Shown here in pieces: positions 11,293 through 24,100 of a DNA stretch of 64,000 bases. Source of the DNA: Ophiura sarsii (lineage: Eukaryota > Echinodermata > Ophiuroidea > Amphilepidida > Ophiuridae); NCBI GenBank assembly GCA_035610835.1, contig CM069452.1:27950143-28014142 (forward strand). Reading direction: 5' to 3'. The first letter of the stretch is position 1; every line of letters begins with the position of its first letter. Both the position numbers and the translations under genes were made by a program. The notes under the pieces were generated by a model, which was given only the letters and a program-made list of their open reading frames with translations, was not told the DNA's origin and searched no databases.

Positions 11293-11953
11293 GGGAGGTA
11301 TCAATATCAACCATTTTTTTTGAAATTTATCAAGCACTGTAACTTTTAAACTAATAATGTAGGCCTAATGTACATAAAAGTATTTAAATGAAATGAGTTG
11401 GAGAATCATTTATGGTATCAAATTTCACAAAAAAATAGTGATTTTTACATTTTTGCCCAAATATCACATTTTTGGCGCCAATTTTTTTCAGACAACCTAA
11501 CAAAATCAGTTTTGGGTTACAAATTCCAAAATTTCACCAAAATCATCTAAAGTCAATTATCTAAGAGCGCATTTTTTTTTTTGGCTATATGAAAATAATG
11601 ACCCAAACGTGCCAATTGTTATTATTTTATTTCAAAAATCACATTTTTGGCACTTTTTGGTCAATATTTTCAAAACAAACAAAATTTAAGCAAAAAAATA
11701 TGCGATCCTAGATAATTGACTTTAGATGATTTTGGTGAAATTTTGGAATTTTTAACCAAAAACTGGTTTTGTTAGGTTGTCTGAAAAAAATTGGCACCAA
11801 AAAAGTAAAAATCACTATTTTTTGTAAAATTTGATACCAAAAATAAATTCTCTGACTCATTTCATTCCAAATGTATACTTTTATGTACATCACATTTATA
11901 GTTTAAAAGTTCCAGTGCTTGATAAGTTTGGCGCCAAAAAGGGTTGACACCCC
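11293..11953. mobile_element. TTAA-flanked foldback element, 661 bp
   Basis: Arms of about 260 bp (11293-11560 and 11690-11953) are inverted copies of each other, sharing ATTTTGGTGAAATTTTGG, CAAAACTGATTTTGTTAGG-like blocks and TTGGCGCC. The ends read GGGAGGTATCAA and TTGACACCCC, with TTAA on both sides (11289-11292, 11954-11957). The middle (about 11565-11690) is also partly self-complementary. Non-coding. Related partial copies are at 4760-5155 and 19110-19435. Confidence 0.7.
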
Positions 11954-11957
11954 TTAA

Positions 11958-14900
11958 ATGTTTAATGTTATTTTTGTAAATGCTGTTTACTGGTTCACAT
12001 GAAGGCTCATCGCACATGGATGACATTAGAAATGTTATATTAGCTCTATACCTATGTTTAACATGTCTGAAAACTCTTCTTCATTTTATTGACAATTATC
12101 TAATCATTATACATTTTAAGACACACTGCTATCTACGGTAGACAGCACCTCACGTTGTTAAATCGTTCGAACAAGGAAATGGCTATTTTTCCATAAAACA
12201 AAGTAAAAACTATTTTGAGTAACCATGGTGACCGTACTGATATTGAATTGATATTGTACACTTCATTTATACCATGTTCACGAATATCTTCTACTGGAAA
12301 ATGGTTTGAAGTTTTTCCTATCATAAGCACCATAGACCTACAAAATAAATGACACTTCACTGTATACTGTAGTAGCTTGCAATCTTGTAGAGTGGTGATC
12401 AAGTCTACCAAACACCTCACACATTCTAAAACAAAGCCGTGTTAAACATAATTCCAAGTTTCTTAATGAAATCCGGGCTTATTAGATTATATGCTTTTAA
12501 CCAGATTATCTGTATGGCAACCACAGAAGTCTGCCGTTAATTCGTGAGGAGGTGGTGGGAGCGCAATGTCCCGCATTCCCGGTAGCAAACATTGTACAAA
12601 CGATAAGCATAAAACTATACTCAATGAAAGACCTTAGGGGAATCTTATATCGTTTTCGTTTATACAAAGGCATATTTTTTTCAATAAAAAGTAAAATATA
12701 TTTAGCATATTTTGAATTTATAGGAAAGCAAAGAGCAATAATATAAACGTTTATGTTTTAAAGCATTAACAACAATTACGATCACGATAATACTTCAACA
12801 TTAAGGTAGAATGGCGTATCAAAATGCGCGTGTGTCGTCCGCCGTCCGCAATTATATAAGGAAAGGTTCACGCAATTAATAATTGCGATGAAGAAAGTCA
12901 ACCACTATATTATATCATATTATTCAATCAAATGAAAGGGAGTCATTTAGAAAGAGTCAATCTTTTTTTGTGAACAACTTATATCACATTTCAAAAATGA
13001 CTTATTGATGTAACCATGTAGACCTATAATCGGTCACATGTCAATCTACTCCATATTTTAGTAAGACCTTTGGCTCAGACTTCATTCTCACTAATATTTC
13101 AAAAGGCATTAATAGTTGTCCAGACTGATCGCCTTACTGACACAACAAAAGAAATTATTAAGCCTTTAACATATATACATTATGAAGCCCATGATATTAT
13201 AGGGTAATTGTCATAATATTCAGTGATATTAAGTTGTATCGGGACTTAAGGACATGCTTGGCAGCTCTTGGCCTTCATGTTTCTCTTTATCATATAACTA
13301 TCGAATTATGCGCTTTTATTTTTTTACGATATGATGAAAAGCCTGCGAGCTGCATGGCATTGGTTCCTTTGGTGTTTAGCAAATGTTTATGTTTGTGCCA
13401 ATCTTTGTCTGCAAGAAGAGTGACAGTCATTCGCTATATAGCAATAATATTCAGTCTATCGGAAGTCCCGTAGGCCATGATTAAGCAGTCCAGTCCAATT
13501 CAACACAAACTGCCACCATCACCATTTACCTGTGACCATGGAAATGCCGTGACCAGGGCAGTTAGTGGTGATGCGCATTGTCCCTTGCATTCCTCAACGA
13601 TGTACGCCTTCGGTCGAATCTGGAATTGGTAGTTATTCTTGGGCTGTGATAATCATGATAATGCATTTCAATAGAAACGGTTCCGATTTCAAATTTAATT
13701 TAATTTTAATGTGGGTGATTTTAGATTTTGATCCATTGAATTGAATTTGAATCTGAACCATCTTAAAGTGGAGAGGAATGATTTTAAATTGAATCGTAGG
13801 CCTATAGTTACATTTGAAAAGAGCGTTTATCTGGACCTGAATCTTAATTTTCGTACTGTAAAGAAACCTAACTTTTTATATCTGGGCAATGATTATTTAT
13901 GTGGAATTACTATTGTTTTACCGATAAATCCATGTTCATCTCATTTAGATTGCTCAGTCTTTAAGAAGTCAATTTTTGACCATAAATGTTTGTCCTCGTA
14001 TTTTCTAATCTCGTCTGGGATCTCTTGGAGATCCCATCCATTCCTCGTTCACATCAACGACTGTGGATAACCAACTCTCCGCCATACCCTATACCGGGAC
14101 GCGATATTATTTACCGTAAACAACATTTGATACCTTGACGGAATATAAAGCGACATGTATACAGTGTTTGGCCAAATGTTGTTTACGGTTAAAAAATTCG
14201 CCTGGAAATTCAGAGTACCGTATATTATTTTTATGACAAATTGACAAATATTTCTCTCATTGAAGGAAAACACTTTCTACAGGAGAATTCTTTTTTTCTC
14301 AAGCTTAATCATTTCCCATTTTTACTCGGTTATTCTTTGTACATCTTGATCCACCCTCAGGCTTATGATTTAACCACTATTATTATCGGTGGTCCATAAC
14401 ATCCTAATTGGCAAACGGTTTACTCTAGTCTTGAACTTCATCTGACCCATATTGATTGTTCTAATGAATAATGTCGATTTCATGAATTTTATAATCTTTC
14501 ACAATCTCATTTCTGAACTGCTTTTCAGTAAACTAATTCCGTTGCTAATTATTTCTTCGTTCAACAAAACAACATGCCTGTATGTCGTTATTATGCAAGA
14601 TGCTGTGGAAATCGTATAACTTTTTGACACCTTAAGCATTGTAATTTTACATGGCGTTGTTAAGGGTACCGGATACCCATGAATGAAGTAAAAACATGTT
14701 TAAATGATAATCATAAGCCTGTATCGTTCATTATTGGTCTTTTCTACTGCGCTTTTAGATATTGCCTTTCACTTTTTAATCTCCCCTTTGTCTATGTCAT
14801 CCTTTTGTTATTTTATCCACTTCATCAATCAGCTGTCTAGCTTGATATCTTCCCCTTTTCATTCATCTGTCACTTTGACTTCCTCATGCCTATTGTTCCT

Positions 14901-15234
14901 CTGTCTATATATATGTTGTGTAATGTTGTATTCTGTCATTTTACCTTCGATAAAGATTCTGTTAGAATCGAAACGTCAGGTCCTCTTATATTTATTACTT
15001 TTAGATAATTACTGAATTTACACCTGAAGAGGAAATATTGTCAATGCGCAACACATTTAGCAAATATTTACTATATACAATTTATATATATAAATTAATT
15101 TTATTGCTTGAAGCCTTTAGACGAAACTGAGACAAACTTTGAGAAACGTTTACTAAGTTATATGGGGGGATTAAATTAATCAAATTATTTATCTTTTCCA
15201 AGAGTATAGACCTACACACACACTGAAAAACATG
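11958..15234. other. Long intergenic stretch, mostly featureless
   Basis: I find no convincing gene here; open frames of 60-109 codons occur but lack family resemblance. A hairpin with 19-20-bp arms, TTACCGTAAACAACATTTG at 14111-14129 and its complement at 14172-14191, is the clearest structure. Around 14940-14980 a phrase ending 'agaatcgaaacgtcagg' resembles the 3' tails of Penelope-like elements, but I cannot confirm it. Confidence 0.35.
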
Positions 15235-15312
15235 TGCTTCTGACCGGATTCGAACCGGCAACCTTGGTATCACTAAACGACCCCTTGTCATTGAGCTAGC
15301 GGTTGAAAGCCA
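15235..15312 (-). tRNA. tRNA-like sequence, possible pseudogene
   Basis: On the minus strand an A-box-like GCTAGCTCAATG and a good B box inside the T arm (GCCGGTTCGAATCCGGT, stem of five pairs) are spaced as in a tRNA. The loop TTTAGTG would place AGT as anticodon (Thr-type). The anticodon stem keeps only three clear pairs and the acceptor stem is imperfect, so a decayed tRNA gene or a tRNA-derived SINE head is more likely than a working gene. Confidence 0.4.
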
Positions 15313-15796
15313 GATGAATCTATTCATTCATCTATGCTAGAGGTTGTCCTTCAAATTCTTAATAGAAGTCATCAGGAGGATTTTTTTATTTTTTATATTT
15401 ACGTTATTTGTCATATTGATATAGAGACAAACAATTTCTTCTTTTCTCACTTAACGTTTTGGTCAGTTATACGAATTGTCTTACCTTGGGAAGTTTGTAA
15501 GGAGGGTGGGTTAAAGAACGAAGGTTTTTTTTTTTAGGGTGTTGCGTTTCAATATAGGATTCGTATATTGGATGACATTTTTGTGCGTGGCTTATATCAT
15601 ACTGTGTCTGAATCAACAAGTTAATCATTTAGGCCAATCAAATGTTCACAAAAATTGTAAAAGCAAAGTATTATACATAGTAAAAGTGTATAATAAAAGT
15701 TGTGCTACATCATATATTATATAGTTCCACTTCACATTCAGCGAGAAAAATAATGTTAGACTAATTACGACACTTATCACTAGGCCTATATCAGCT

Positions 15797-16121
15797 TAAC
15801 TAGAGGGGGGTATAGGGCATTTCCCTCCCCCTGCCAGAAGGATTGCCCCCCCCCCCCCGGACCCCTCAAAAAATGAAATGACAAACTCTATGTCCTACTT
15901 ACAAAAAATAGGCGGTTATGCCCCCTGCTCACAGGCTTGTCGCCCACATGCTCCCCCCCCCCCCCCACCCAAAAAATAAATTAAATTAAATAAATAAATT
16001 AAATAAATAAATAAAAATAAAGATAAAAATAAATAAAAAAGTATTAAAAAGAAGATTTAAAAATAATAATAATAATAATAATAATTAAAAAATTGAAGAC
16101 TCTATGTTACGCCACTACAGC
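15797..16121. repeat. C-rich hAT-like repeat with A/T microsatellite
   Basis: Left part TTAACTAGAGGGGGG and right part TGTTACGCCACTA are degenerate forms of the GTGGCGTAAC-type ends. Between them lie two long C runs and an (AAAT)n/(AAT)n stretch at about 15978-16085. Related copies are at 19553-19702 and 36786-36990 (shared 'cacaggcntgtcncccncatgc'). Confidence 0.5.
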
Positions 16122-16800
16122 TATAATGTCGGTGGACAATAGATAACCGCCTGGTTCATTAGTAATTTTTCTGCACATCATTATTGACCTAATTATTATG
16201 CATATTCATAATTAAACAGAGTAGAGGCAGCAGAGTAAGACGACATTTAAATGAACTTAAAGCGAACCCGTTTTGGATATTGTTGCAAGTTAGACTGCCG
16301 GAAGCAACCCCTCCCTGTCAACTTCCCCACAAGTCTCAATTCTTCCGAAGACAAATACAATATTTACCAACGGACCAACCCAAATTTTCACAATGAGTTG
16401 GGGGCCCTTGGCATTCGGAAATGTTGGCATGTAATAATGTTTTAAATCCCAACCTCACACAAAAAGGGGGTTTTATTTCATTTACAGGTCAAATCTTGAC
16501 ACAGTTACAAGAACTAGGCCTGTGACTTCAATTTACTCCGAAGTAAAAACAACTTTTACTCGAAAGGACTTATAGAAAGCAAGCATATTTTTCTTCTTAT
16601 TATACGTCTTTAACAAAGCACTAAAATAACGTAAGTTTTATGACTTAAAGGGTATCAATATTACCGCAGGTAAATGTATAAGCAAATCGTTGCAGATTTG
16701 TTGGGTAATTGATTTGTTTGGGTTAACGACACCGTTATACTTGGCTCATGATACAAAATGTAGTTTCACACATTTTAAGAAAATAAGCGACTTTAGTGTA

Positions 16801-17400
16801 CGAGGGGTATCAAAAAGTTTTAGAAATCACCCAGAAGTGAAGGAGCCAGAAACTTCATTTTGATATGATCATTCAGACATATTTACTAAGTCCCTGTGCA
16901 AAGTCACACATCTCTCCTACTATTTATTACCTATCCACAGACCGCCATTGTAGAGATCCTCAGATTGACCGCCATTGATTGATTCTCAGATTGAGTTAAG
17001 TTCCCCTAATAGCAACAAATTGTTTAAAGTGTTGACAGGAAGGGTCAAATGTCACGTAGGGGTCATTAGAGGTCAATCTGTGTACACCCTATGTTACCCA
17101 TAAGATTATTGTCACCAAGTTTGTTTGTAATGTCCTTTGACCCCTTTCTGTCAAAACTTTAAACTATTTATTGCTGTTTTGGGAATAACACAATCTGAGG
17201 CAATCTGAGAATCAATCAATGACGGTCAATCTGAGGATCTCTACAATGGTGGTCTGTGGACAGGTAATGAATAGTGGAAGAAATGTGTAACTTTGCACAG
17301 GGACTTTGTAAAGATGTCTGAAGGATCGCATATCAAAATGAGGTTTCTGGCTCCTTCAGTCACTCCTGGGTGATTTCTAAAACTTTTTGATACCCCCTCG
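16801..17400. mobile_element. Mariner-type foldback MITE, 600 bp
   Basis: The ends CGAGGGGTATCAAAAAGTTT and its near-complement form arms of about 250 bp, and TA flanks both sides (16799-16800, 17401-17402). The TACGAGGG...CAAAAAGT style is typical of mariner elements. The whole unit can fold into one long hairpin with few mismatches. It has no transposase; an open frame at 17241-17480 merely lies in one arm. Confidence 0.75.
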
Positions 17401-17609
17401 TATGACAGGCCTATTTCATGTCTATCATGTCTATGGAGCCGACCTTTTTTCAAGATTGCCCGCATTTGTTCTAGCATCAATTATATCTAGGGGGGGGGAT
17501 TCACGTGTCAAATGGCACATTTTCGATCTCAATTTTGAGTATCAAACTTATGACAACCATATATCACCATAACGAGGAAGTCACAGAGAATTCAATTTTT
17601 TTTAACATG

Positions 17610-17643
17610 GTTGCTATGGTAACCAAGCAAGGCTTCTGATTGG
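17610..17643. promoter_or_regulatory. RFX X-box plus Y-box (CCAAT) composite, copy 1
   Basis: GTTGCTATGGTAAC at 17610-17623 fits the RFX X-box consensus (GTNRCC-spacer-RGYAAC, with one T for C in each half), and CTGATTGG at 17636-17643 is a Y-box (reverse CCAAT, NF-Y). The gap is 12 bp. RFX and NF-Y are known to bind such pairs together. Activity here is an inference. Confidence 0.45.
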
Positions 17644-17655
17644 TCGAAACTAAGA

Positions 17656-17940
17656 ACAAGCCTAACTCAATAATGAAACATCCATTTACATCCATAATTG
17701 ACACATATAATCAACTATAGTAATTCCGCATGGCACCATGTTTTCGGAATTTTGAATTTGGACTTCCGGTTGCCATGGCAACCAACTATCCAGCCAATCA
17801 GCACGTTTCGAAACGTAATTCAAATTTGGAAAATAAATCAAAAATTCCGAAAACATGGTGCCATGCGGAATTACTAGTTGATTATATGTATGTGCCGATT
17901 ATTGATGTAAATGGATGTTTCATTTTTGAGTAGGCTTATT
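17656..17940. mobile_element. Long foldback repeat with X-box in the loop
   Basis: Arms 17656-17753 and about 17838-17940 are inverted copies: GAAACATCCATTTACATC and TAATTCCGCATGGCACCATG occur in both, in opposite orientation. The loop (17754-17837) contains the second X-box/CCAAT composite. No target duplication could be fixed and there is no coding content. Probably a MITE. Confidence 0.6.
17769..17801. promoter_or_regulatory. RFX X-box plus CCAAT composite, copy 2 (perfect X-box)
   Basis: GTTGCCATGGCAAC at 17769-17782 is a perfect palindromic RFX X-box. CCAATCAG at 17794-17801 follows 11 bp later, the inverted orientation of the Y-box in copy 1. It lies in the loop of a foldback repeat about 3.3 kb upstream of the methyltransferase start. 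Confidence 0.5.
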
Positions 17941-19109
17941 TAAAAAAGTGCTGTTCTGGTAACGCGTGTTACCATTCTCAAAGTAAAAGAAGTCAATTAT
18001 TTCGGAGTAAAATAATAGCCAAACGTTGTAACTTTCTTTTCTTCATAGCCCTTACATGTGCTTGGAACAATATGAGGGTAAAAATAAATCACACTGAGAG
18101 CAATTTTCAATTTTGTGTTGCGTCTCGTTTTCATGGAATCGCCCATGTATCATACAGTATTTCTTCATAAATACTGAAAAGTGGAACTTTTGATGATTCA
18201 TCAAAATTGGGGAAAACTATAGGCGGGTAAAATGGGATAATCCAGAGGTTCTGAATTAACCAGAGCTAGTGTGGGATGTGTGAATAATGATGAAGTATGG
18301 GATTAAGGTGAAAGACCCGTTTAAGAGTCAGGGCAAATTGCCAAAAACGGCAACCTGTGAAATGGAAACATATTGCCGAAGTAGGCAATTCTGCTTTTTG
18401 CCATTGGTTATTTTTGTGAATTGAAAAACTACTTCTGCATGTTCAGTAAGGTGGTTACTTTAATTAATCAAGTCAAAATCATAAGCACTTATCATAAAAC
18501 ATCATTAATTGCAAAATGTGTGGTATTTATTTTCGCGACTTTGAGCCTGCAATAATATTTGCGAAATTAAATAGATCGCAACATTAAGTCATTTTTTTGC
18601 CTCTGGCGTCTTTATTTTAAGATAGGGAATCACGTTTTTTTGATGAATCATGTTCAGAAAATAATTTTCTAAGTTTTGACCATGGCTCATAAATTTTGAC
18701 AGTGAGGTTTGATATGTTTTAAAGCAAAAGGCTTAATTACTTCATTAAGTGACAAATGAATTGTCTTATTGGTCAAAAATGGTCTTAAGATATTTAATGT
18801 TGATACTTTAATATATAACATTGATGTATAAGTCATGTTCGAATAAAAAAGAATTTAAGAAAATATTGAAAGGCCAATTATTGTGCAATCATGTATATAT
18901 TATGGGTCTCTCCATAATATCAATAAAAAAGGTCTCTTTCTGTTATGTCCTTAATAAATATCCTCCCATACAGTATATCAATGTCCTCACTTCTATTCTA
19001 TGAAGTCTTTTTTTGGTGTCCCCCGCCTCATGAATGACTTCACTCCTGTGAATCTCTTTCCTCGTATCATCTGATCATTGTCCTCACTTCCAATTCAACT
19101 CTGAATAAT
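17941..19109. other. Intergenic, no feature supported
   Basis: AT-rich with no convincing exon, RNA gene or element boundary. Only short palindromes such as TTTTGATGATTCATCAAAA near 18188 are visible. Confidence 0.3.
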
Positions 19110-19435
19110 ATGAGGTCAAAATTATTAAAAACTAAACATTTTTATGAAAAAATAACAAATGCGATCCTAGAGAAGTGTCTTTAGATGATTTTGATGCAAT
19201 TTCGGCATTTTTACCAAAAACTGATTTTGTTACGTTGTACGAAAAATGTTGAGCCAACAAAGTTATTTGTTGGTCAAATATATATTTTAAACCTGCATTT
19301 TTAGTGAAATTCTATACCAAAAATGGATTCTCTGACTTATTTCCTTTCCAATAATGTATACTTTTATATACTTCTCATACTAAATTAGTTCAAAAGCTAC
19401 ATCGCTTGATAAACTTCATATAAAAAGGGTTACCG
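19110..19435. repeat. Decayed arm of the TTAA foldback family
   Basis: GCGATCCTAGA, TTTAGATGATTTTG, ACCAAAAACTGATTTTGTTA, AAATGGATTCTCTGACTTAT and the terminal AAAAAGGGTT follow the same order as the right arm of the element at 11293-11953, with many substitutions. Only one arm is present. Confidence 0.5.
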
Positions 19436-19552
19436 GCGTAAGGTCCTGCTCACACGAAGATGCCCGATGCACCCCAAATGAAAACTCTATGTGTAAATCA
19501 AAACAGAACAGAGAAGCAGCGTCGACATTGTCAATAATATGGAGTCAAAAGT

Positions 19553-19702
19553 AAGAAATGCCGTGATTACTTTTGACTCCCCCTGATCACAGGCCTGTCC
19601 CCCGCATGCTCCCCCCCCCAAAAAAAAAATTTAAAAAAATAAATAAAAAAATAAATAAAAAAAAAAATAAAAAAATAAAGACCCAAGTCACGCCCCACTG
19701 AT
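19553..19702. repeat. C-rich hAT-like repeat fragment
   Basis: CCCCTGATCACAGGCCTGTC, a C run, an A-rich (AAAT)n tract and CACGCCCCACTG follow the same order as the right half of the repeat at 15797-16121. One end only. Confidence 0.5.
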
Positions 19703-20470
19703 ATCCACACCCAAGTGTCCGTGTCCTCTTTTCTGAAAATCGACTTTTATTCCCAATATTCTCCTTGCTTCTTCCCCTATACTGTTTAGAATTTATAGCG
19801 AAGCTTGCATGTAACGAGGATATGCATGGATATGCATAATTCAAATCATATATATAATGAGTTTCAAGAAAAGTTTTCTTCAGGCTCGGACAGCAGGCTC
19901 TTGTCCATCCACAAATGTTCCCATATCGAGTGTTATGGAGAGGTTAAAAGTCTCTCATAAAATGGTGTACTGAAATTGTTATTAGTAATTTTGTCGTGAG
20001 GTTCTAACCTGCGGTAATTATAGTATACTTTTTATTGTACAAGTTTTTGTATTGAACAGAACAAGTTTGACGGACCATGAAAGGCACAATTTTGAATACT
20101 TTTGTACATTTTGGTTAGTGTATCCCCGGGGTCTGTACCCACACACAGACTGCCCATGGGGAGCAAAGATTGCTCAACTGTCATTGGATTTTTCTCATAG
20201 TCATATCATTTTGGTCAATCTAGTACCTGTGACAACAATGTCTAAAATATGTTGCTATTATCATGACTTTCCGGATGCTCCTATCCTATAATCATGATAA
20301 TAGAAGTATTGGTTTGTGAACATATTCCCAGTGTGGACACCGCTGACCCTTCAAATTTTGAGAATAAAAAAAAAAACTCTTGTAATCTTTAAGTTTGACA
20401 TGAATTTTATTAACACTGTGGGTGTGTGGATGATCGGCTCAAGGTATTATGGAGCAGGGGGCGGTTGAGA

Positions 20471-20690
20471 GCAGTGGCGGCAGAGGCATCATGTAGGGTG
20501 GGGGGGGGGGGGGGGGGTGGGGGGGGCGGTTCGGGGACAATTTAGGGTCGCGGAAATTATGTACACATGTCCGTGTTCTGTGGGAGATTTGGGACATTAT
20601 AGGGGGGGGCGGGTCGGTCGAGAAATTTAGGGTCACGATCCCGCTTTCGCCATGACCTAATGGTAGAGAGGGGTGTGCCCCCATCTTCAT
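20471..20690. repeat. G-rich repeat beginning CAGTGGCGGCAGAGG
   Basis: A hAT-style end CAGTGGCGGCAGAGG near 20472 is followed by two long G runs (about 20500-20526) and 'ttagggtc' repeats. No matching opposite end is seen. The open frame across it (20439-20696 minus) is a by-product of the G/C runs. Confidence 0.4.
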
Positions 20691-20945
20691 AGCCACCCAG
20701 ATTATATGAATTTAGAAATTTTCTATTTAGAAATCATCTCATATCATAATTTCAGTTGAATCATGTTCATTCTGATGGGCCTTAAATATCAGGATCGCTC
20801 TAACACAAAAATTAGAGGACTTGTTAAAAGACTACAAACGAGCCTTATTATTAGTTAAGACTGGTTTAAGTTTAGACACGGCCGTGTAAATTGTTGCGCG
20901 TGTGAGAAAAGCATACGCATAAGAACCACGCAGTCATCTGGTCAT

Positions 20946-21010
20946 CGGACCAATCAGTTGAAGCTGACGTCATGTTCGTATAAAGCATCAATGGGCGCAG
21001 AGCAGAGAGC
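20946..21010 (+). promoter_or_regulatory. Core promoter of the methyltransferase gene (CCAAT, CRE, TATA)
   Basis: Within 35 bp there is a CCAAT box (20950-20954, GGACCAATCAG), a perfect palindromic CRE TGACGTCA (20965-20972) and TATAAA (20979-20984). A start site about 25-30 bp after the TATA, near 21005-21012, would leave about 140 nt of 5' leader before the ATG at 21150. The stretch is less AT-rich than its surroundings. The CRE abutting the TATA suggests CREB/ATF control; this is read from motifs only. Confidence 0.6.
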
Positions 21011-21149
21011 TCCGTCGTAGCGTGACGAGCTAAAATACAGCTCAACTTTTCACAGTGTTCTCATAACTTTCGTGGGAAGCGATCCATTCACAACAAAATA
21101 AACCTGATTTATTGAGCTCATCAATCAAACTTTTGTCGTTTACGTTACC

Positions 21150-24100
21150 ATGGATGTACGAGATCAGCATAGCGTTAACCACCCGGTTATGAACCTTCCC
21201 GCTTCTCTAACAACCAACCGATTTGGCCCGTCATCGCCTGCTCCACGGGCTGCTCCACTACCGGCGGCAGCAGGTCCGCCGCACGGCCATGGTCCCCCTC
21301 CAATGGGTCTACCTGGTAGTCATCACGGCCATGGTATTCCGCCAATGGGTCCTCCACCTGGACATGCCGGAGGTCCACCACCGATGATGATGGGGCCGCC
21401 AGGAATGATGTTTGGTGCCGGACCAGAATCACTTGAGCAATTTGGGATGAGAATAACACAGACGGTGACAGGAGGTTTTCTCATGCTTTCAATGGCTATG
21501 GGTCACCAGACTGGTCTATTTGACACACTTGCGGCATTTGAAGGCGCACCAAAGACATGTCGAGAGATAGCAGATGAAGCGGGCCTCAAGGAAAGGTATA
21601 TCAAATCAATATTTGTTTTTGGATATAAAACTCTGAAACAAATGTTATTGTAAAACTAATTAGAACTAGTTGTTTTTTGTTTGACAGAAATAAATAACAG
21701 GGACCCTTACGGGTGAAAGCTTTGGGCAAAGTCACCTTACTCAGTTACTATACCTTAAAGGGGAGTTCCTTTAGTATACCCTACCACTGCATGTCTTCAA
21801 GGGGGACTTTTAAAGAACGACCCATACACTTACACAGTGAGGAATACAAATGGTTAGGGTATTCTAAAGCTTACCCAAATACTGCCAAAGGTGCATGTTC
21901 GGACAGTTGGTGTTCTACTCAATGGGTGAATTTCATGTCATATTGTGCTTCTAAAATAAGAACCATTGGAGTTTATGCAACTCAACCTTTGGAATATGAC
22001 TATTTTAAGGATGAGCCTTCATGTAGGAAAGAAAACATCAAGTTGAATATAAGGCCAGTAATCTGAATAGGCCTACCAGGCCTACCTATATACCTTTAAT
22101 CTAAACATAAACTTATAAAGATCAATAATGTACATAAATATTAGCGCATGTTTATATTTTTATTTTGAGCACTTATTTGCTGACGGAGCTGTAATTGGCA
22201 AACATTGATCTGCGTTTTATAATAACACTATTTTCTTGTGTGTAAGTTTATGTCCGGTCAAAATTTATTATTTATTATCACTATCGATATCTTGCATTAA
22301 TTGGCAGGTTTTAGTCAGGGGAATAGAAAAGATAATCCGATTTCCGGAGATATTGGTAGCTTAAGCCAAAATGGAGAATGCAATTAGTTTTAAAGACCTT
22401 TTTACATAGAACAACTTCGATTTATATAGACATCACATTTTCAACGCACGGCTATCATTATTTATGATACACTCCAGCGACGAGCTCACCGACCCCTTCC
22501 CCGCGAAATTCGCGTATGCCGATTTCGTTGCTTAGCCGCAAAAGAGTTGTCCATAGCAACCGATTTGATCCAATTCCAATGTCGCAAAAATATTGCACAG
22601 ATTGACCATTTTCAATTAAATGATCGAGAATATAGCCATAGCCACTCATCTCGTCCAAATTATCAAATTTCAGTTATAACTCATCAATTGTTAATGTTCA
22701 TTGACTTTTCCACCGTCTTTTAACACGGCGAACTGTTATGGGTTCTGGACTTAACGTGTATAACAACAAATAATTGATATAGAGGGAAATTGATTGCCCA
22801 TTGAACATTGAACTTAGATCGATATATGTCTTAATCATTCATAGTGTTGTTGCTATCTTATGAAGATTGTTGCTATCTTATGAAGATAGCAATATCATGT
22901 ATAGGCCTACTTTGGATATAATGCATCCCGATAACATGTTATTTAATCTCCGTTGTCTAGCCGAGTGTACATATAAACAGGTTTCATATACGTTGTGTAA
23001 ATTAATATTTACAGTATACAGATAGGCCTTCATTTATATGTGTCTGTGTCTGTATGAACTAATGTGAAGGTTTATAATTATTCAAGCATGATTGAAATTG
23101 ACATGGCATACTGGGAGTTCAAGCTTTGTGATATAGCCTATAGAACATGTTTATGACAAGCATTTAGGCCTAGTATAGTACACGGTAAATCTTTGTAACA
23201 CTGTAAAATTAAAATTATTGGTCATTTAATTAATACATCGTTTTCATTGAAATAAGTCAAGAAAAACAATGTCTTAAATGACGAATTTGGAAGAAAATGA
23301 CTAGCCCATTTTTACAGTGAAATAGTGTTAAAGTTTGAGTCATGGTGGTCACAAAACTAATGATTTTGCAGTTTGACCACGCAATCTTTTGTTTCAAAAT
23401 ATAAATTTGATATGTAGAAACTATGTTACGAGGATTCGAGTCAGTGAATTCGTTCATTAGTAAATAGGAAATAGGTATTTGAAGAATGACAAAGTATAAT
23501 ATGAGATGCATGGTTGGGTAAGGCACATGACGGATTTGATCAATTCAATATTATAGAAATTATATAAACAGTAAAACTCAACTTAACATTCAATCGGATG
23601 CGGCATTTTTTCGAGCGTATAATGCAGCAAAATAGAAAGCTCAGAAAAAATTAAGATGGATTTCCCAGCATGATCATGCGGTTATCGCAATTAAGTCATG
23701 ATGATACAGACAATAATTGATGCATATATTTTACAATAGACGGATAAACGCGCGCGACGTATAATCTGATTGTATAAAGATAGTCCAAAATCAGATTTTC
23801 ATATAGGCGTATTGTATAAGGAGTAAGGACAGTCCTGTGGGGGTAGGGAAGTAACGTGATCACGAATTTTCCATATCTTTTTTTTTTGTATTTTTTATTT
23901 ATGTTGTAAGATTTTCCATATCTCAATTTATTTGTCAATTTTACTGATGACACAAATATCGTTTTTAGGCCCCAGGTCAAAGCTCAACATTTACTTAAGT
24001 TGGTAAAAAACGGCACCAAAAAAACAACCACCATTGCCGAAAAATACACACCACAATGGTCCCTAAAGTTCTTTGTGTCGTAATGTGGCGTATGTTGCCG

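Noticed and set aside
14700..15015. 103-codon hydrophobic open frame considered as a membrane protein
   Set aside because: It ends in a sequence resembling a retroelement tail, and the Leu/Ser/Phe content follows from T-rich DNA; no homologue recognised.
21713..22066. 117-codon open frame just after exon 1 of the methyltransferase gene
   Set aside because: It is intronic, has no splice or promoter support and resembles nothing I know; the methyltransferase reading clearly resumes at 40221.
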